NCBI GenBank assembly: GCA_020466095.1
Contig: CM035808.1
Span: 447,501 to 511,500, forward strand
DNA from: Chlorops oryzae
Lineage: Eukaryota > Arthropoda > Insecta > Diptera > Chloropidae
Length of the DNA: 64,000 nt
Direction of reading: 5' to 3'
A program made the position numbers and the translations under genes. Below the pieces are notes generated by a model. That model saw nothing but the letters and a program-made list of their open reading frames with translations, made no database searches and had not been told where the DNA came from. Shown here piece by piece: positions 45,478 to 58,615 of this stretch (position 1 is its first letter; the number at the start of each line of letters is the position of its first letter).

Positions 45478-47935
45478 GATTTGTCTTTGTGTGACTAATT
45501 TTCAGTTTTATTAATACTCTGAGCTTCAATTGAAGCATTCACTTTATATGAGAAAATATTATCCCTGAAAGTTTTTATTCGTTTTGTTCGATTAAACAGG
45601 ATTTTTATTCACAATATTGAACATTATTTAGTGTTCAATAATGTTCAATAGTGGTGCATATATCCGAGGAATATTGTATAAAGAAAAAGGCTGCAAGAAT
45701 TAGGAGCCAAAACAATCGATTTCCGTCGAAATATCGATCGTGATAAAAATTTTTTAAAACATCGATACTTTCTTTGGAGTTATCGATCGTTTTCCCATCA
45801 CAGTCGTGAATAGTGTTTCTAATGTAACCCCAAGTCTCGTCATTCTAGTTTTGGTTGTCTTGTGAAGTGGTAGATAATAATCTTGGTTCGTGTACTTCAT
45901 GTGACCATTTCGCGGCGAAAGATCGATCTTTATTCGATTTAAAATTTTTTTTTTCGAATTTACCCATTCGTAGTCTTTATTGTTAAAATATTATTTAATC
46001 GAAAATTTGGAAAATCAAACTCATAGATTGTTAAAGGCGGAATACCGAACAGATTGCTTAATTATGTTACGTTCTTAATTAACAATGAAGCTCTTTCAGT
46101 ATTCATTCTAATCTCGAGGAATAATGTTGCTGCACGATCGTTTCGCGATCGCAAAATTTTATTTGAAAACTGAAAGTTCAAGAATTACCGTTTGTTCTGT
46201 TCATTTAAAGTGAATTCAAATAATCGAAATAGTAACGAAAATACTAATATGTATGTATTTGTGAAAAACTGAAAATTCAAAAATCCATCTATTACTGATC
46301 CGCGTTTTAAGATCACTGTGTATTTTTAACGTATATCCGTTAATGATGGCAACAGAAAAAAAAATGCGAATTTGTGATTTTGAGTGAAAAGGCTTTCGGC
46401 GTTTCGGAGCAATTCATCAGATTCATTCATGAAGTGAAATTTAATTAAATCAAGTGAAACAAGAGTGAAAAAGGGAACGCCAAAAAGCAATAACTGAGTC
46501 AAATTAGCGGAACAAAACACACACACACACACACAAGTACGGACAAGTATAACCCTACCATTGCCATCGATCGGATCGGGATCGCGACCATCATCGGAGT
46601 CATCAGTGTGTTTTCGGTACATATTGTTCCGCTTTGAATGGTTCGGAGTCTCGCGCATCGAAACAGAAACAGTTGGTGTCAGTGTCTAGAGTTCCGCTTC
46701 CAAGCAACAAGAAAACTCCAGGGTACGTACACACACACATACATACATACGAGTATTTATAAGAATGATCCTCTCCCAACTGATTACAGTTTTCGATTGC
46801 GCGCAATTTGTTTTTTCAGTTGTTACGGTCTCCTGACTTCCATCATTACCAATGTAAATAAATATAAAGTAGATTTATGGCATATAAAGCGTATCACAAA
46901 CATACGTCGATTGGCACACCACGATCACCCGACTGCTTAGAAAAACACAAGAAAGTTATCCTCCCAACGAAGAATAGACGGATAGTCCACTGTACTTAAC
47001 ATATTCCTCGATCGTTTGCTAATTGTGAGCAAAGAAAATCAAGAAAATTCATGCTGCGCTGCTCTTCGAATATCTATCGAAAAGATTTGTGTAAAAGAAA
47101 AAAAAAAAGATTCCCAAAACGCCCTTACATTGTTCGAAAATTGAATTTTTCAACCCCATTTTTCATGCAAACGTCCAATGAGCTTTGAAATAATCTCTCG
47201 GGCAGCGCATTTATTTACACACAACATTCCAGTCAACGATTTGTTTGGGCACATCCATGTCATCAAGATAAATTGCATGGCATTTGTTTCTGTAAACTCT
47301 TTCGAGCAAATTTATTCTATTAAATTAGAATTATCGTTTATTTTCTTTTTTTCCTTTTTTCTTTTTTAGAGAGACTGTTGAATTTGTGCAATCTCGACGC
47401 TTTTTCAGATTGCTCTTAAAATTTTGTGCTCGAAATGTTTTTCAAGTCTTAAGCCTGGTTTCCAACAGCTAGAACTAAGCTCCGCAGATAAAGACAAAAA
47501 TATAGGTATATATTCTTGATCAGGATCGAAAACTGAATCGATTTCGACATGTCCGTCTTTGGTCGGATCGCCTTTCAAACGATTGCTCATGCTGTTCGGC
47601 ACAAGGGTATATCGGGCCCCGAGTATGATCCTAAGTGAAAATGGGATATATCCTGCACAGCACTGCTATTAGTTTAAAATTCTGCGTGCAAAGAATTCCA
47701 TAGAAGGATTTTTTTCTGCACATATTAAACACATGCAACATATGAAACCACTTACAATCAAAATCGCAGTTCTATAAATGGGGTCTATAACTTGTATGGA
47801 GTCCTTAGTAGTGTTGTATGAGACCTTATTTTGTAACGGATTTCGACAAAAAATGCTAGCCAAAAACCTTATGGGTGGGTGCTGGTCCTCATGACAAAAC
47901 ATATTACGGAGATCCACAAAAGCTACTAGCCCTGG

Positions 47936-48520
47936 GTGCCTCCTAGAGTAGTTAAATGTATACCGACTCCATTATTTTGTCTCCAAACATTTTCTCCGAA
48001 AACTACCCCCTAACTCCCCTCCTAAAGGGTCCCATACAAAATATTTTTACATTTACCCCCGCCGCCCTACTAGCCCAGGGTCCCTAGGGTAGTTAAATGT
48101 ATGACCACCCCAATTCTTTTTCCTCGTCATCATTTTCTCCGAACATACCTACCCCCTAGCTCCCCTCCTTAAGGGAGCTCCCATACAAAAATGTTATTTG
48201 ACATTTTCCCCCACCGTCCTAACTAGCTCCAGGACGCTCCTAGGGTAGTAAAATGTATGACCAACCCCAATTACTTTTTCCTCGTCATCATTTTCTCTCA
48301 ACATACCTACCCCCTAAATGCCCCCCTTAAGGGAGCTCCCATACAAAAATGTTATTTGACATTTTCCCCCCACCGTCCTAACTAGCTCCAGGACGCTCCT
48401 AGGGTAGTAAAATGTATGACCAACCCCAATTACTTTTTCCTCGTCATCATTTTCTCTGAACATACCTACCCCCTAGCTCCCCTCCTTAAGGGGGTTCCCA
48501 TACAAATCTTTTTTTCCTTA
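47936..48520 (+). repeat. Tandem repeat, period about 140-160 bp, four copies
   Basis: Four successive units, each with AGGGTAGTNAAATGTATGACC, CCAATTACTTTTTCCTCGTC (later copies), ACCCCCTAGCTCCCCTCC and a CCCATACAAAAATG segment. The anchor AGGGTAG (AGAGTAG in the first unit) recurs at about 47945, 48086, 48242 and 48401. The last two units are the most alike, suggesting recent unequal expansion. Confidence 0.8.
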
Positions 48521-48557
48521 GAGTTTTTTTTATTGAAATATTTTAAAAGGAAAAACG

Positions 48558-48740
48558 TTAAGGAGAGCTTAGTGTGCTGCCACTATTAAGGGTGACACAC
48601 TTAAGCCTCACAGTGGCCCATTGTGATACCACGAATAATGGGAAAACAAAGAAGAACATTCGCAGACCTCAGCTGGGAGTTGAACCTAGAGCCTCTCGCT
48701 TCGTAAGCTGGTATCTCAACCAACTAGGCCACAGAGGCCG
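48558..48740 (-). mobile_element. tRNA-derived SINE, copy B
   Basis: On the minus strand it reads GGCCTCTGTGGCCTAGTTGG (A box), a CTTACGAAG region where the anticodon arm would be, and AGGTTCAACTCCC (B box). The end TGAGGTC partly pairs with the start. A body shared with copy A follows, with GGGCCACTGTGAGGCTT, GTGGCAGCACACTAA and CTTAA at the end. Confidence 0.78.
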
Positions 48741-48742
48741 TC

Positions 48743-50463
48743 AATAAAAGGTTTTACTGGGAGCAATTTTTTTTTTGCCACTCTTTTGATATATCATGCA
48801 GTAAAGGGTTAATAAAACCATTAACAGCGAAAAAAATGGTTTTTGCAATTTTTTAACATTTCATACAGAAAATGGTTAACAAATAGAACTCCACAGGGCG
48901 GTACGGATGAACTCGAAACCGTTATGAGTGGATTTTTTCATCCATCCATTCTCCACATCAATAAAAAAATGAATGGATTTCGATTTGAATTTCATAGCTG
49001 TTGTCCTGGCTTTGCTTCGAAACTGCAGAAATTTCCTTTTTGGTCCACTGAGATAATCACTGGAATCTTGGTCCGCTTGGCGTAAACCGGGCACGATCGC
49101 TGCCGACGTAACTATTTGAGAGTTCAAAAAATTTGCCTCCAGACAATTTGCCTTCAGTAACTTTTCCTTCACCAAAAAATCTGTTTATCATGAATGTAAA
49201 TGAGCTGAGCTTCCGACGGGACTTCCCGATGTGCCCAAACTGTGCTGAACATATGCGCCTTCGATTCCGTAGGTACCCACAAACGTCCGCTTATGTCTAG
49301 TGTAAACAATTTGCCTGCCAAACAAAAATAGAGATGTTGAGAGTTCCTCTGAGGAGTAAAAAAAACTTCACTCCACGAGCACACAACCGAAGAGAAATGT
49401 GTAAACAAAATTTTTATAAAAATAAATTATAAAAATAAATATATAAAAAAAAGAAAGCTATTATGACGACTGGAAAGCGAGGCGAAACAAAGCCCCTAAA
49501 AGACCAGGCATTGTATTTAAGAATAATCGTCGAAAGTGTTCGTCTGCTTCTCAGTCTCAGTCCAGTCCAGTCTCGGGTCTCAGTATAAGGACGTCGGCGT
49601 CGACATCGTCGTCGTCGTCGGCGTGGACGTTTCAAAGATTCGCGACTTGCGATTCCTCCTTCTTGCTGCCCCAATTAACGAACCATGGAGAGAACACAAT
49701 TTAAATGGCTGTCACTGTCATCAGCGCGCTCAGATGCCGCAAGCATGCAAGGCAACGATATATTCTCGTATTAAATTCTTTATTTTCTGTTTTTGCGAGA
49801 TCATCTCCGACATGCGATTAAACATAAAATACGAAGTCCGATTCGTAAGTTCATATACTGCAATGAATTTTGGAAAAGGCTTGAATTTTTTTTTGCAATT
49901 TTCAACGAACCTTTGTAAGGACGGAAAACCACCGTCCACTTGCGCCCAGGTAGAAGGAAAAAGCAATCATGCACCCATGGAAAATGGCAGTAAAATAACG
50001 TTTTTCTAACCACCTGTGCCTTGTTTGGAAATTGTGCTTGTGCCTTGCATTTTAATCGAGGGAAAGTCCTTAGAGTCCGGAAATCGATGATTTTTCAAAC
50101 TGCTTTCTCAACGCAAACACTCTTTTACGATCGATCGTGGCATGATCGTAGTACTTTTTTTTTAGCACCGGATATACACGTACATACAGTCGATAGTTGC
50201 GCGTGATGTCCATTTAAACAGCAGCGGTCTCTGCTTTGCCGTCTTTTAATTCTGCCTGTAATTAGACTAGGTATTCATATGTAAATAGACGCAGACCCTT
50301 GATGTTGTTTGTTGCGGTTCCTATGCATTTGAAAATCTCAACAGTAAAGCCCGATTAATCGGAATTCAATATACCTACTTGATGGAATGAAATTCTAGGA
50401 CCTTTAAAAATTAACCGAAAACAATCGAAACATTTTGGTATGGAAAACCTCGTTATATGTAAC
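48743..50463. other. Intergenic stretch, nothing recognised
   Basis: Overlapping small open frames on both strands, a CGTCGTCGTCG trinucleotide run at about 49605-49620 and AT-rich sequence. No domain or convincing splice pair is visible. Confidence 0.45.
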
Positions 50464-50620
50464 CAGGGGCGGACTGGGGATCAAAGGGCCCACCGGGCGT
50501 TTCCTAAGAAAAAAAATTATTAAAAAAAAATCCTTACTCCATGAGTATTGATCCCAGATACAGCTCAATGGGGGCCCACCGGGCATTTGCCCGGTTGCCC
50601 GTAGGCCCAGTCCGCCCCTG
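50464..50620. mobile_element. hAT-like miniature element, family CAGGGGCGG, copy 1
   Basis: Inverted ends CAGGGGCGGACTGGG and CCCAGTCCGCCCCTG are perfect over 15 bp, with a shared core ACTCCATGAGTATTGATCCC. Flanks show no clear duplication in this copy. Three other copies in the window define the family. Confidence 0.85.
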
Positions 50621-50837
50621 TATTAAAATAGAATTGAATTTTTTCGAATAATTTCTTGCATTGAGACTCATTCTCGGTATGAAGAAATTTGAAAATCCCG
50701 ATTTGAAGTCAATTTCAAAGAACGAAAATTAAATCGGCATCTGATAACATAAAAATAATGTTTCAAAAGGGGAAGAAGGATAAGAATCGCCATTTAGATG
50801 GGGGGAAAATCAGTAAATGTTAAATATATTTATAACT

Positions 50838-51600
50838 AAAGCTCGGATTTTGAATATTTTGAATTTTTTTGAATATTTTTGCATTTAACTTGCATTTCTT
50901 GAAATATTTATTCCTGAAGTAGGATTTTTTTCATTATTGGCATTTGAAAATTATTTTCAAATAAATGAAGATAATTTGCATTTTGTTGATAATCATATGT
51001 TGATTTTTGAAATTTTTTGAATTTTTATTTGATAATTTTTTGATTTTTGAATTTTTTTGAATATTTTTTGAATTTTTTGCATTTTTTTGAATATTTTTTT
51101 GAATATTTTGAATTTTTTGATTTTTGAATTTTTGATATTTTTTGAATTTTTTTTGAATTATTTTGAATATTTTTTGATTTTTTTGATATTTTTTGAATTT
51201 TTTTGAATATTTTTTTTTTTTTGAATTTTTTGATTTTTGTTTTGAATTTTTTTGAATATTTTGAATTTTTTGCATTTTTTGAATTTTTTGAATTTTTTTG
51301 AATATTTTGAATTTTTTGAATTTTATTTTGAATTTTGCATTTTTTTTTGAATTTTTTTAATATTTTTTGAATTTTTTGCATTTTTTTTGAATTTTTTGAA
51401 TTTTTTTGAATTTTTTTGAATTTTTTTTGAATTTTTTTGATTTTTTGAATTTTTGATTTTGAATTTTTTGATTTTTGAATTTTTTGAATTTTTGAATTTT
51501 TTGCATTTTTGTTTGAATTTTTTTGAATATTTTGAATTTTTTGCATTTTTTTGAATTTTTTGCATTTTTTTGAATTTTTAAAAAAATTTTTTTGATCAAT
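50838..51600 (+). repeat. GAATTTTTT / GAATATTTT low-complexity tract
   Basis: About 760 bp made of T-runs of variable length separated by GAA, GCA or GAT. On the minus strand this yields several open frames of only Lys, Asn, Ser, Ile, Gln and Phe, all explained by the repeat. The tract starts next to a CTCGGATTTT end similar to the hAT-like ends at 29267 and about 30950, so it may have expanded from such an element. Confidence 0.85.
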
Positions 51601-51609
51601 TTTTGATAT

Positions 51610-53268
51610 TTATAACCCATTTACGCCCATATCGCAAACCAAAAATCTCTCAAAATTGCCAAAAAAAAAACCGACCATTAATTTTTGAACCTTTTCTACA
51701 GCTCTATTCTAAATGAATATTCCCCGGGAATCATTTCCCTAGAAATTTTTCTCCGCCGAAAAGGTCAATAAAATAAAGAATGTGACGACCTGAGCTTAAA
51801 AATATTCAAATTCTTGCTCCCTTTGTACATATTTCCTTTCCAGTGTGCTTAGAAAGGGGAACTTTTTCTTCAAATCGCAGGGAAGCATTATCCGGGATAT
51901 AAAAAAAGAGTTCCGAAAATACTATTTTTCATTGTATTAAGGGCAATTTTATTTTGATCTCTTGTGTGTACCTTCATACCTTTTTGAATACAGATCAGTG
52001 AGAATTTTCCTAATGAAGACATTGATCTACGAAGACTTAGACCTGTATCTTATATTTCAATTTCCTATTGTCTTCTAAATCCTCAAGAAGTCCACAGATG
52101 CCTTGATCTTTAGCCTCACAGTCTATAGGAATCCTTTTGATGACGATTTTCAAGTTCAGACCGCATCAGACGATCGAATATTGTGAACAAAGCTCCGCAC
52201 TTTCGAAATTCAAAAGTGGCCTGCCGATGGTGGTTCTCATTGAATAGATAGACGCCCGAAACTCTTAGGTCAAAGTCAACAAAGAACCCCCCAAGAGTCG
52301 AAGTCGTCGAAGTCGAAAAAAACTGATCGGCAGTGTAAACAAACGCGATCGCAAAGAAACGATGCGATGGATTCCCCTTTCCGACAACGCCACTGGATCG
52401 CTTTGACGGTTATGCTCTTTGCTCTGTTACTCTAAAGCGGAAGTGCTCATATCCATACATACATACATACATACGTTCGAATTCATAGAAAAGTAAGGTT
52501 TCCAGTTGAGCGTGGTCATCGCGATGCGCGGCGTTGAGCATTGAGCGTTGCTAAATGAATGACAATTACGTGACTGCGTTTGGAAAGCCGTCGCCAAACA
52601 TAGATGAGGGGACCAACATGAATTACCATCGCATCATAAAGCTACTATGTACTACTATTTTTATTATACCTACCCATCGTAGCAAAGTCCCGTCCCAGCG
52701 CTTCCACCATGCATTGGCGATTGTCGTCTATGCGCCTTCATGCGTCGTGTCGTGCGTGCGTGTGTGTGTGTGTGTGTGTGACGTGTGACGTGATATTTTG
52801 CATTTTGGGGTCGTTCGAAAGCCGTTGAGGTCAGTGCATAGCCTTAACGGGTTGCACAAGGTGTATCGATAGATAGTATAAAAGGCATTCGTCCATAAAA
52901 TCGAAAAAGGGCAGGCGACGGTTTCGAGAGGTATGGAAAATGCCATCAAATTTGATGGATGAAACGGAGCCAAATGAGGAGTGTTGGCGATATATTCTAG
53001 GAAATCGTTAGAGAGCCGACCGGGAACCGTAATGCGGGATCGTGAATTGAAGTTAATTGAATTAAATATTCAGACGCGTTTTGTTTCCCGCGATGATTGG
53101 CATTGGTTCGGGCAGCATTAGCTCGACACGGTGGATCACTCTCTCGCTCGCTCACTCGCTCACTCACTCTCTCACTCACTCGGTGGAGTGTTGTTGTGAC
53201 GTGGGTAATTCCCTTGGGAAATCCAAGTCGCTTCAAATCAGTTGCAAATAGTTTTGACGAAAATTTAT
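51610..53268. other. Intergenic stretch upstream of wgn
   Basis: Contains CATA repeats (about 52455-52475), a GT microsatellite (about 52758-52780) and a CTCACTCG simple repeat (about 53140-53182). It may hold 5' noncoding exons or the promoter of wgn, but I see none I can support. Confidence 0.4.
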
Positions 53269-53276
53269 CTCAGCGC

Positions 53277-53422
53277 CAGGGGCGGACTGGGGGTCAAAGG
53301 GCCCACCGGGCGTTTGAAAAACGGGGCCCCGCTACCTAAGAAAAAAAATAATAAAAAAAAAAATTCTTACTCCATGAGTGTTGATCCCAGAAACATCTCA
53401 CCGAAGGCCCAGTCCGCCCCTG
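53277..53422. mobile_element. hAT-like miniature element, family CAGGGGCGG, copy 2
   Basis: Same perfect 15-bp inverted ends as copy 1. Flanks CTCAGCGC and TTCAGCGC (53269-53276 and 53423-53430) are an 8-bp duplication with one mismatch. Confidence 0.87.
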
Positions 53423-53835
53423 TTCAGCGCACACACATCGTTAGCTCTGGTCATAGGCTGAGATGACGGCATAGAAACGACATCTGTATAATATGGAAGC
53501 ACCCTGTATTATCATGCGAACAAAAAATAAATGAATGCATTTTTGTCAGACTGCTCGGCTCGGATTTTTCGCTCGCCGCCGAGGCCTCCTCCCTCTTCGT
53601 TGGTCACTTGGCTGATGCAAGTTTTGTGTGGTGGGCGGGAACATTTTCCAAGCAAAAAAACTAGAAGAATGTTGGCCAAAAATTAGAACAAGTGCAAGAG
53701 AAAATAGAAAAAAAAATTCCACTTATTTGAATAAAGAAAAATGTCGTCTTTTTTTTTTTACAGGTTTTGAAATTTTTTGGTCGGACGTGGATCTGCCTCA
53801 GTAACTACATACGTACGTCCGTCCGTCCGTGCCAC

Positions 53836-56800
53836 ATGGAGTGCGATTCTCTATATCTTTTCACAGTGCGTAGCAAACGTCGTCGAAGGCGAAGGCGAGG
53901 AAATCAGAGCGACAAGGAGATACCCGAAGCGCCGCCTATTATTTGTCCTTTTCTCAACATGCAACATGCAGCAACAGGAGCCGCACATCCCTCAGAATGC
54001 GACGCGGACTCACGCGAACCTACGCTGGAGTTCTTTAGGCACACACTTACAAGTTCGATACAATTAAGTTTATTAGTTCTACTCTTGGTGCTGGTCGTCT
54101 CGGCCGGCTTGGCTGCGAGTGCATCCCCGCCTTGTGACAAGGACAGTTGGTGGGACTCGTTCAAGGATAGATGTATCGCTTGCACGACCTGCACCGGCGA
54201 TATGATACCATCTGCGGCCGTGCCAAATCCATAGAGACACAATTTGCGGTTCCATCTATGACCTGAAGATCGATTGGGTGGTCTTGGCAAAAACGGAGCC
54301 CAACTGGAAAGAGGTGAGTGGGGCCGAAAGAGAGAGAGAGAGAGGCGATGTTGTTTTGATTTAATTCTTTTGATTGATTTCAGCGCCGAAAGTCGGACAG
54401 TGCCGCCGCCGCCGCCGCCTACGGATTGAGTGCTCTGGAACAGCAATTGAGCCACGAAGAAATGCAGAGACTCCATGATGAGACCATTCCCATGGATTGG
54501 CAAACTGCCGCACTGTTCACGGCTGTCTTGGCGTGCCTGCTTTTCTTTATTGTGGCCGCATGCATATTAATCCATCACATGCGGCAGTGGCGACGCATGG
54601 AGCGACGTTTGGATCAAGGTAAACGCAACTTTCCGAAGAGTGATCAGTGATCACACACACACACACATATACAGATAACTATAAAAATATGTTCGAAGTT
54701 TGAATTGATATTCTGTGCACATAATTCCCGGGAGAGGGCTCGTTAGTGGCGACAGGGTTTTGCTGCTTTCGATAAAAATCTCAAAACGCCCCATTGGCGT
54801 TAAAGTTATGGCCCTGCATGAACATTTCTCTGGCAGAAAAACGATTGCTCGATAAAGCGTAGAACGCTTAAAATTTTGATCATGTCCGAAGATTTCTTTT
54901 TCAATCGATGTAGGAATAAACCATAAATGAGGCCTCCAGAAATTCCCTTGGCTTTTGAAAGTCATCTCCGTCCCGCCGAATTCATTCGATTGGAAATTAT
55001 GTCGAATTATTTCGTGTCCGCATCGTCGAACATCGAAAACGATCGAACAACGAACGATCGCGACAACTCCGAATAAGGACAAATTTCGAATTCGATTTCG
55101 ATGAGCGAGCGGAATACAAATGCGCCGAATTATTCGGAATAGGAATATCAAGGTGCTGGGAAGGTAATCGCATTCCTCGGCGTACGATCAAATCAATCGG
55201 CGAAAATTTAAAAGGCAAAGCCGCTGGAAACTCAAATTTAATTACTCGTGTAGGCAGGGGCGGACTGGGCGCATGGCAGACCAGGCAAAAGCCCCAGTTC
55301 GTGATTTTTTTTCCTAGGTAACGAAGCCCCATTTTTGAAACGCCCGGTGGGCCCTTTGACTCCCAGTCCTCCCCTGCGTGTAGGTATATGATAAGTGTGA
55401 CGTAAGTCCGCTTGAAACGTTCTAGGAACCTAAAAAGTTTTCATCGAATTTGTTGCCTCAGTCTTCGACTTTCTAACTTTCTAGCATTCCGTGAACATGC
55501 AAACAGTGGCGTAGCGAGACATTTCGGCGCCCGGGGCACAATGGGGCACATGTAGGAAATGCCTCCTCCTCCAATTGGCCTCAATAAAAATACCTTCATA
55601 AAAATTTTTTTTTTTTTTTTTTTTTTTAACTTTTAATTTATTTATTGTATCACTCATTTTATGTTACATAAGTCCATCAATAAGGAGGAAAATCTTAAGT
55701 CTAGTTTGGAATTAATTACATGATATGTAGCATTATTATAATTAATATGCATATAAATGTAATTAGTATTTGCATGAGAGCCTCAGATAAGGAAACCTGG
55801 GCGTAAAACGACCAATTCACTGTCAGATCCCTGAACGAACCCTTCAACTGTGCTAGTGAAAACTAAAGTCAATGTGCACACGGACTCTACCTTTCACCGA
55901 CACATGTGACAAATTCGATCAAAGATCCGACCGTGAAATGGCCTGTTGAGTCTGAATAGACTTGGAGATTTTGCGTATTATTTTACCGGAAGAGTGCAAA
56001 GAAGCACAAACGTAGTTAGGAATCGCGTTCGTGCAATGGAATGCTTGAGTATTATTTTACCGAGGTGCAAGGAAGCACAAGCGCAATCAGGAACCGCGGT
56101 CGTGCAGTGGAATGCAATATGTTTAAGTAAGTGGAATTCTAAGGATCGAATTGGATAGTCGGTCGGTCCTTTCTTTTTAATCGCGAAAGAGAGGACGTAG
56201 TTGCGAGTTCTCTGGCGAGGCGATTTACATGAGATTGCAATTTTTGGCAATATTTTTGCTTGATCTTCATAAATTCTGATTTAACCGTCTCTACCTTTAG
56301 ATCTCTATGGATGTGTTCATTTTTAATGAACCATGGAGCTCCTGTAATTGATCTTAGGATTTTGGACTGAGCTCTTTGCAGAATATCTATATTTGAAGCG
56401 CTTGCGTTTCCGTAGAGTTGTAAACCGTACGTCCATATCGGTTTTATAACTTGATTATATAACAGGATTTTATAATCAAGTTTTAGGGGGAACGACTATT
56501 CATTAGCCAGTGCAAGCTAATTGCTTTAAGTTTCATCTGAGTCCGCTTCGCTTCGATATGTTTGCGCCAGGTCAGCCTTCTATCTAAATGAACTCCGAGG
56601 TACGTTATTTCTTCAACTTGAAAATTGAAATATGATTTGGCGCCCGGGACAACTGCCCCTTTGTTCAGGCCCCCCTCGTTACGCTACTGCATGCAAAGGT
56701 CTTTCGGCTATGATTTGCGTGAATAATTTCTCAAAATTTGTGATCTTCCAAATGCAGTCGACTCTGAAAAGAGTGAAGTTATTTTTAAAAGAATTGTTCA

Positions 56801-58578
56801 TGTTACCGAGGCTGTTCACACTATCGAGTTTCAATTTTCATATTTGATTTGCTTTATTTGATTCAAAATGTACGCAAATTTACACTTGAAGTTTTTTTTG
56901 GTAAAAACTTCAATTCAAAATTTTTGAAAAAACTCAATTCAAAATTTTTGAAAAAATTCAATTCAAAATTTTTGAAAAAATTCAATTCAAAATTTTTGAA
57001 AAAACTCAATTCAAAATTTTTGAAAAAACTCAATTCAAAATTTTTGAAAAAATTCAATTGAAAATTTTTGAAAAAACTCAATTCAAAATTTTTGAAAAAC
57101 TTCAATTCAAAATTTTTGAAAAAATTCAATTCAAAATTTTTGAAAAAATTCAATTCAAAATTTTTGAAAACATTCAATTCAAAATTTTTGAAAAAATTCA
57201 ATTCAAAATTTTTGAAAAAATTCAATTCAAAATTTTTGAAAAAATCCAGCAGGACCGTTTGTTTCTTACGTGTTCTCGTAAGATTCTTGAACGGCCTTCT
57301 TTCACGGGTAATCTGTTGCACAAGCCTCAGTCCATGTGTTCACACTACCAAGATTTTCACTCTATCCAGGCTTCACATTATTCAGACTCGACTGTATATC
57401 GCAAACTTTCCGCGAGGGGACTGTCTTCGGACAGTTACGGGTTTGGCAAACCCGCGGACCCTAGCCAATCGTTGAACAGTACAAATTATTGGGTATAGGA
57501 TCGGATTGGTAGTGGCGTTTTTTTATAACAACACGATCGGTTGACTATGTGACCATGAACTCCATGGTTGAATTGATCGTGCCGGTTCCGTTGGAAGCAC
57601 CGTTTTAGGACACTCGCTGGGGCTGTAGCTTTTAAAGATTTGAGGATGGCATCGAAAGGATTTTTATGAGATAAAATTGGTACACTTTGCATGACAGTGC
57701 AGCGCCCCCAGTCGGGCGTGCGATATAAAAGAAAGTAATTTTTTCCCTTCAAAAGGTAAGAAGGAACCTCTAGGAAATCTTTCCGAAATTTTCTTCAACA
57801 TTTCAACTGATTTCAATTCGCATTCATCCTCAATCCTCAATATTTGAATCGATCAAATCTTTAATTTATTTTTATATTTATCTGTAATAACGACGATGGA
57901 TTTTCTTCCGAACTTTCCCTTCACTCATTTAGCGAGCAAAGCGGAAAAACTTTCCTCTACATAAATAAGTCAATCGATGATGATCGAAACGCGCGAAAGC
58001 ACCTTCAAGAAAATTAAAGAAAATCGTTTGCCAGAAATCGGTTGTTTACAATGTTAATTTAATCGCTGCGCAGAAAAGCGTCTATGGGCGTCTGTATGTA
58101 CCGCGCTCGATCGCGATCGCCCGTCTGTACACTTGTTGCGTTGTGTGATCGAACGTTCCTTGGATTCGTTTGAAAAAGCTAAAAATATTTCGAAATTGCT
58201 AGCAGGCGCACATATAAGTATGTACAATTCGACATACATACGTATAGTGCATATCTACATACATACATATGTATGTATGTATATTCGAAGCCACTGCACG
58301 CGCTGCATATAGGCAGGAGTATTCGTGTTGTTACATAAAACCGCTGTAGTTTGCTGGTCTATTTCAAGCATTTACAAGACACCAATTTTGGAATCGTAGA
58401 GCAACTGTTGAGCAAACATATGTACATATGTATGTATGTATATGCGTATATGCATGTTTATGTATTCAAAGACTTACATATGTACATATGTATGTCTGCA
58501 TGCGGATAGCAGCAGATGTGCTCGGCTTTTTTATGAGCGATGAGATATTCTTCTTTCTATACCCCCCTCTCTCTCTCT

Positions 58579-58615
<37 letters not shown>

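Larger units (their letters stand above)
42172..47935. other. Intergenic region between Rip11 and wgn, left part
   Basis: No host gene recognised. It contains the Rip11 3' flank, a miniature element at 42871-43159, an RTE-type LINE relic at 44224-44755 and a tRNA-like segment at 45396-45477. ATCGAT-rich sequence lies near 45710-45800, and CA and CATA microsatellites lie at 46518-46535 and 46733-46750. Confidence 0.5.

Noticed and set aside
50934..51620. Several Lys/Asn/Ser/Ile-rich minus-strand open frames up to 173 residues
   Set aside because: Produced by the GAATTTTTT low-complexity tract; composition follows the repeat unit.
54000..54240. wgn as a truncated pseudogene
   Set aside because: Only one base breaks the frame; cysteine pattern, transmembrane helix, splice sites and the distal exon are intact.
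53904..54503. 199-residue minus-strand open frame opposite wgn
   Set aside because: Antisense shadow of the wgn exons; crosses the wgn intron.
56908..57245. CRISPR-like regular array
   Set aside because: Tandem repeat with no unique spacers, in an insect-type genome.
56849..57498. Repetitive proteins with NSKFLKKF or FFKNFELN units on both strands
   Set aside because: The 24-bp array keeps several frames open at once; no biological frame preference.
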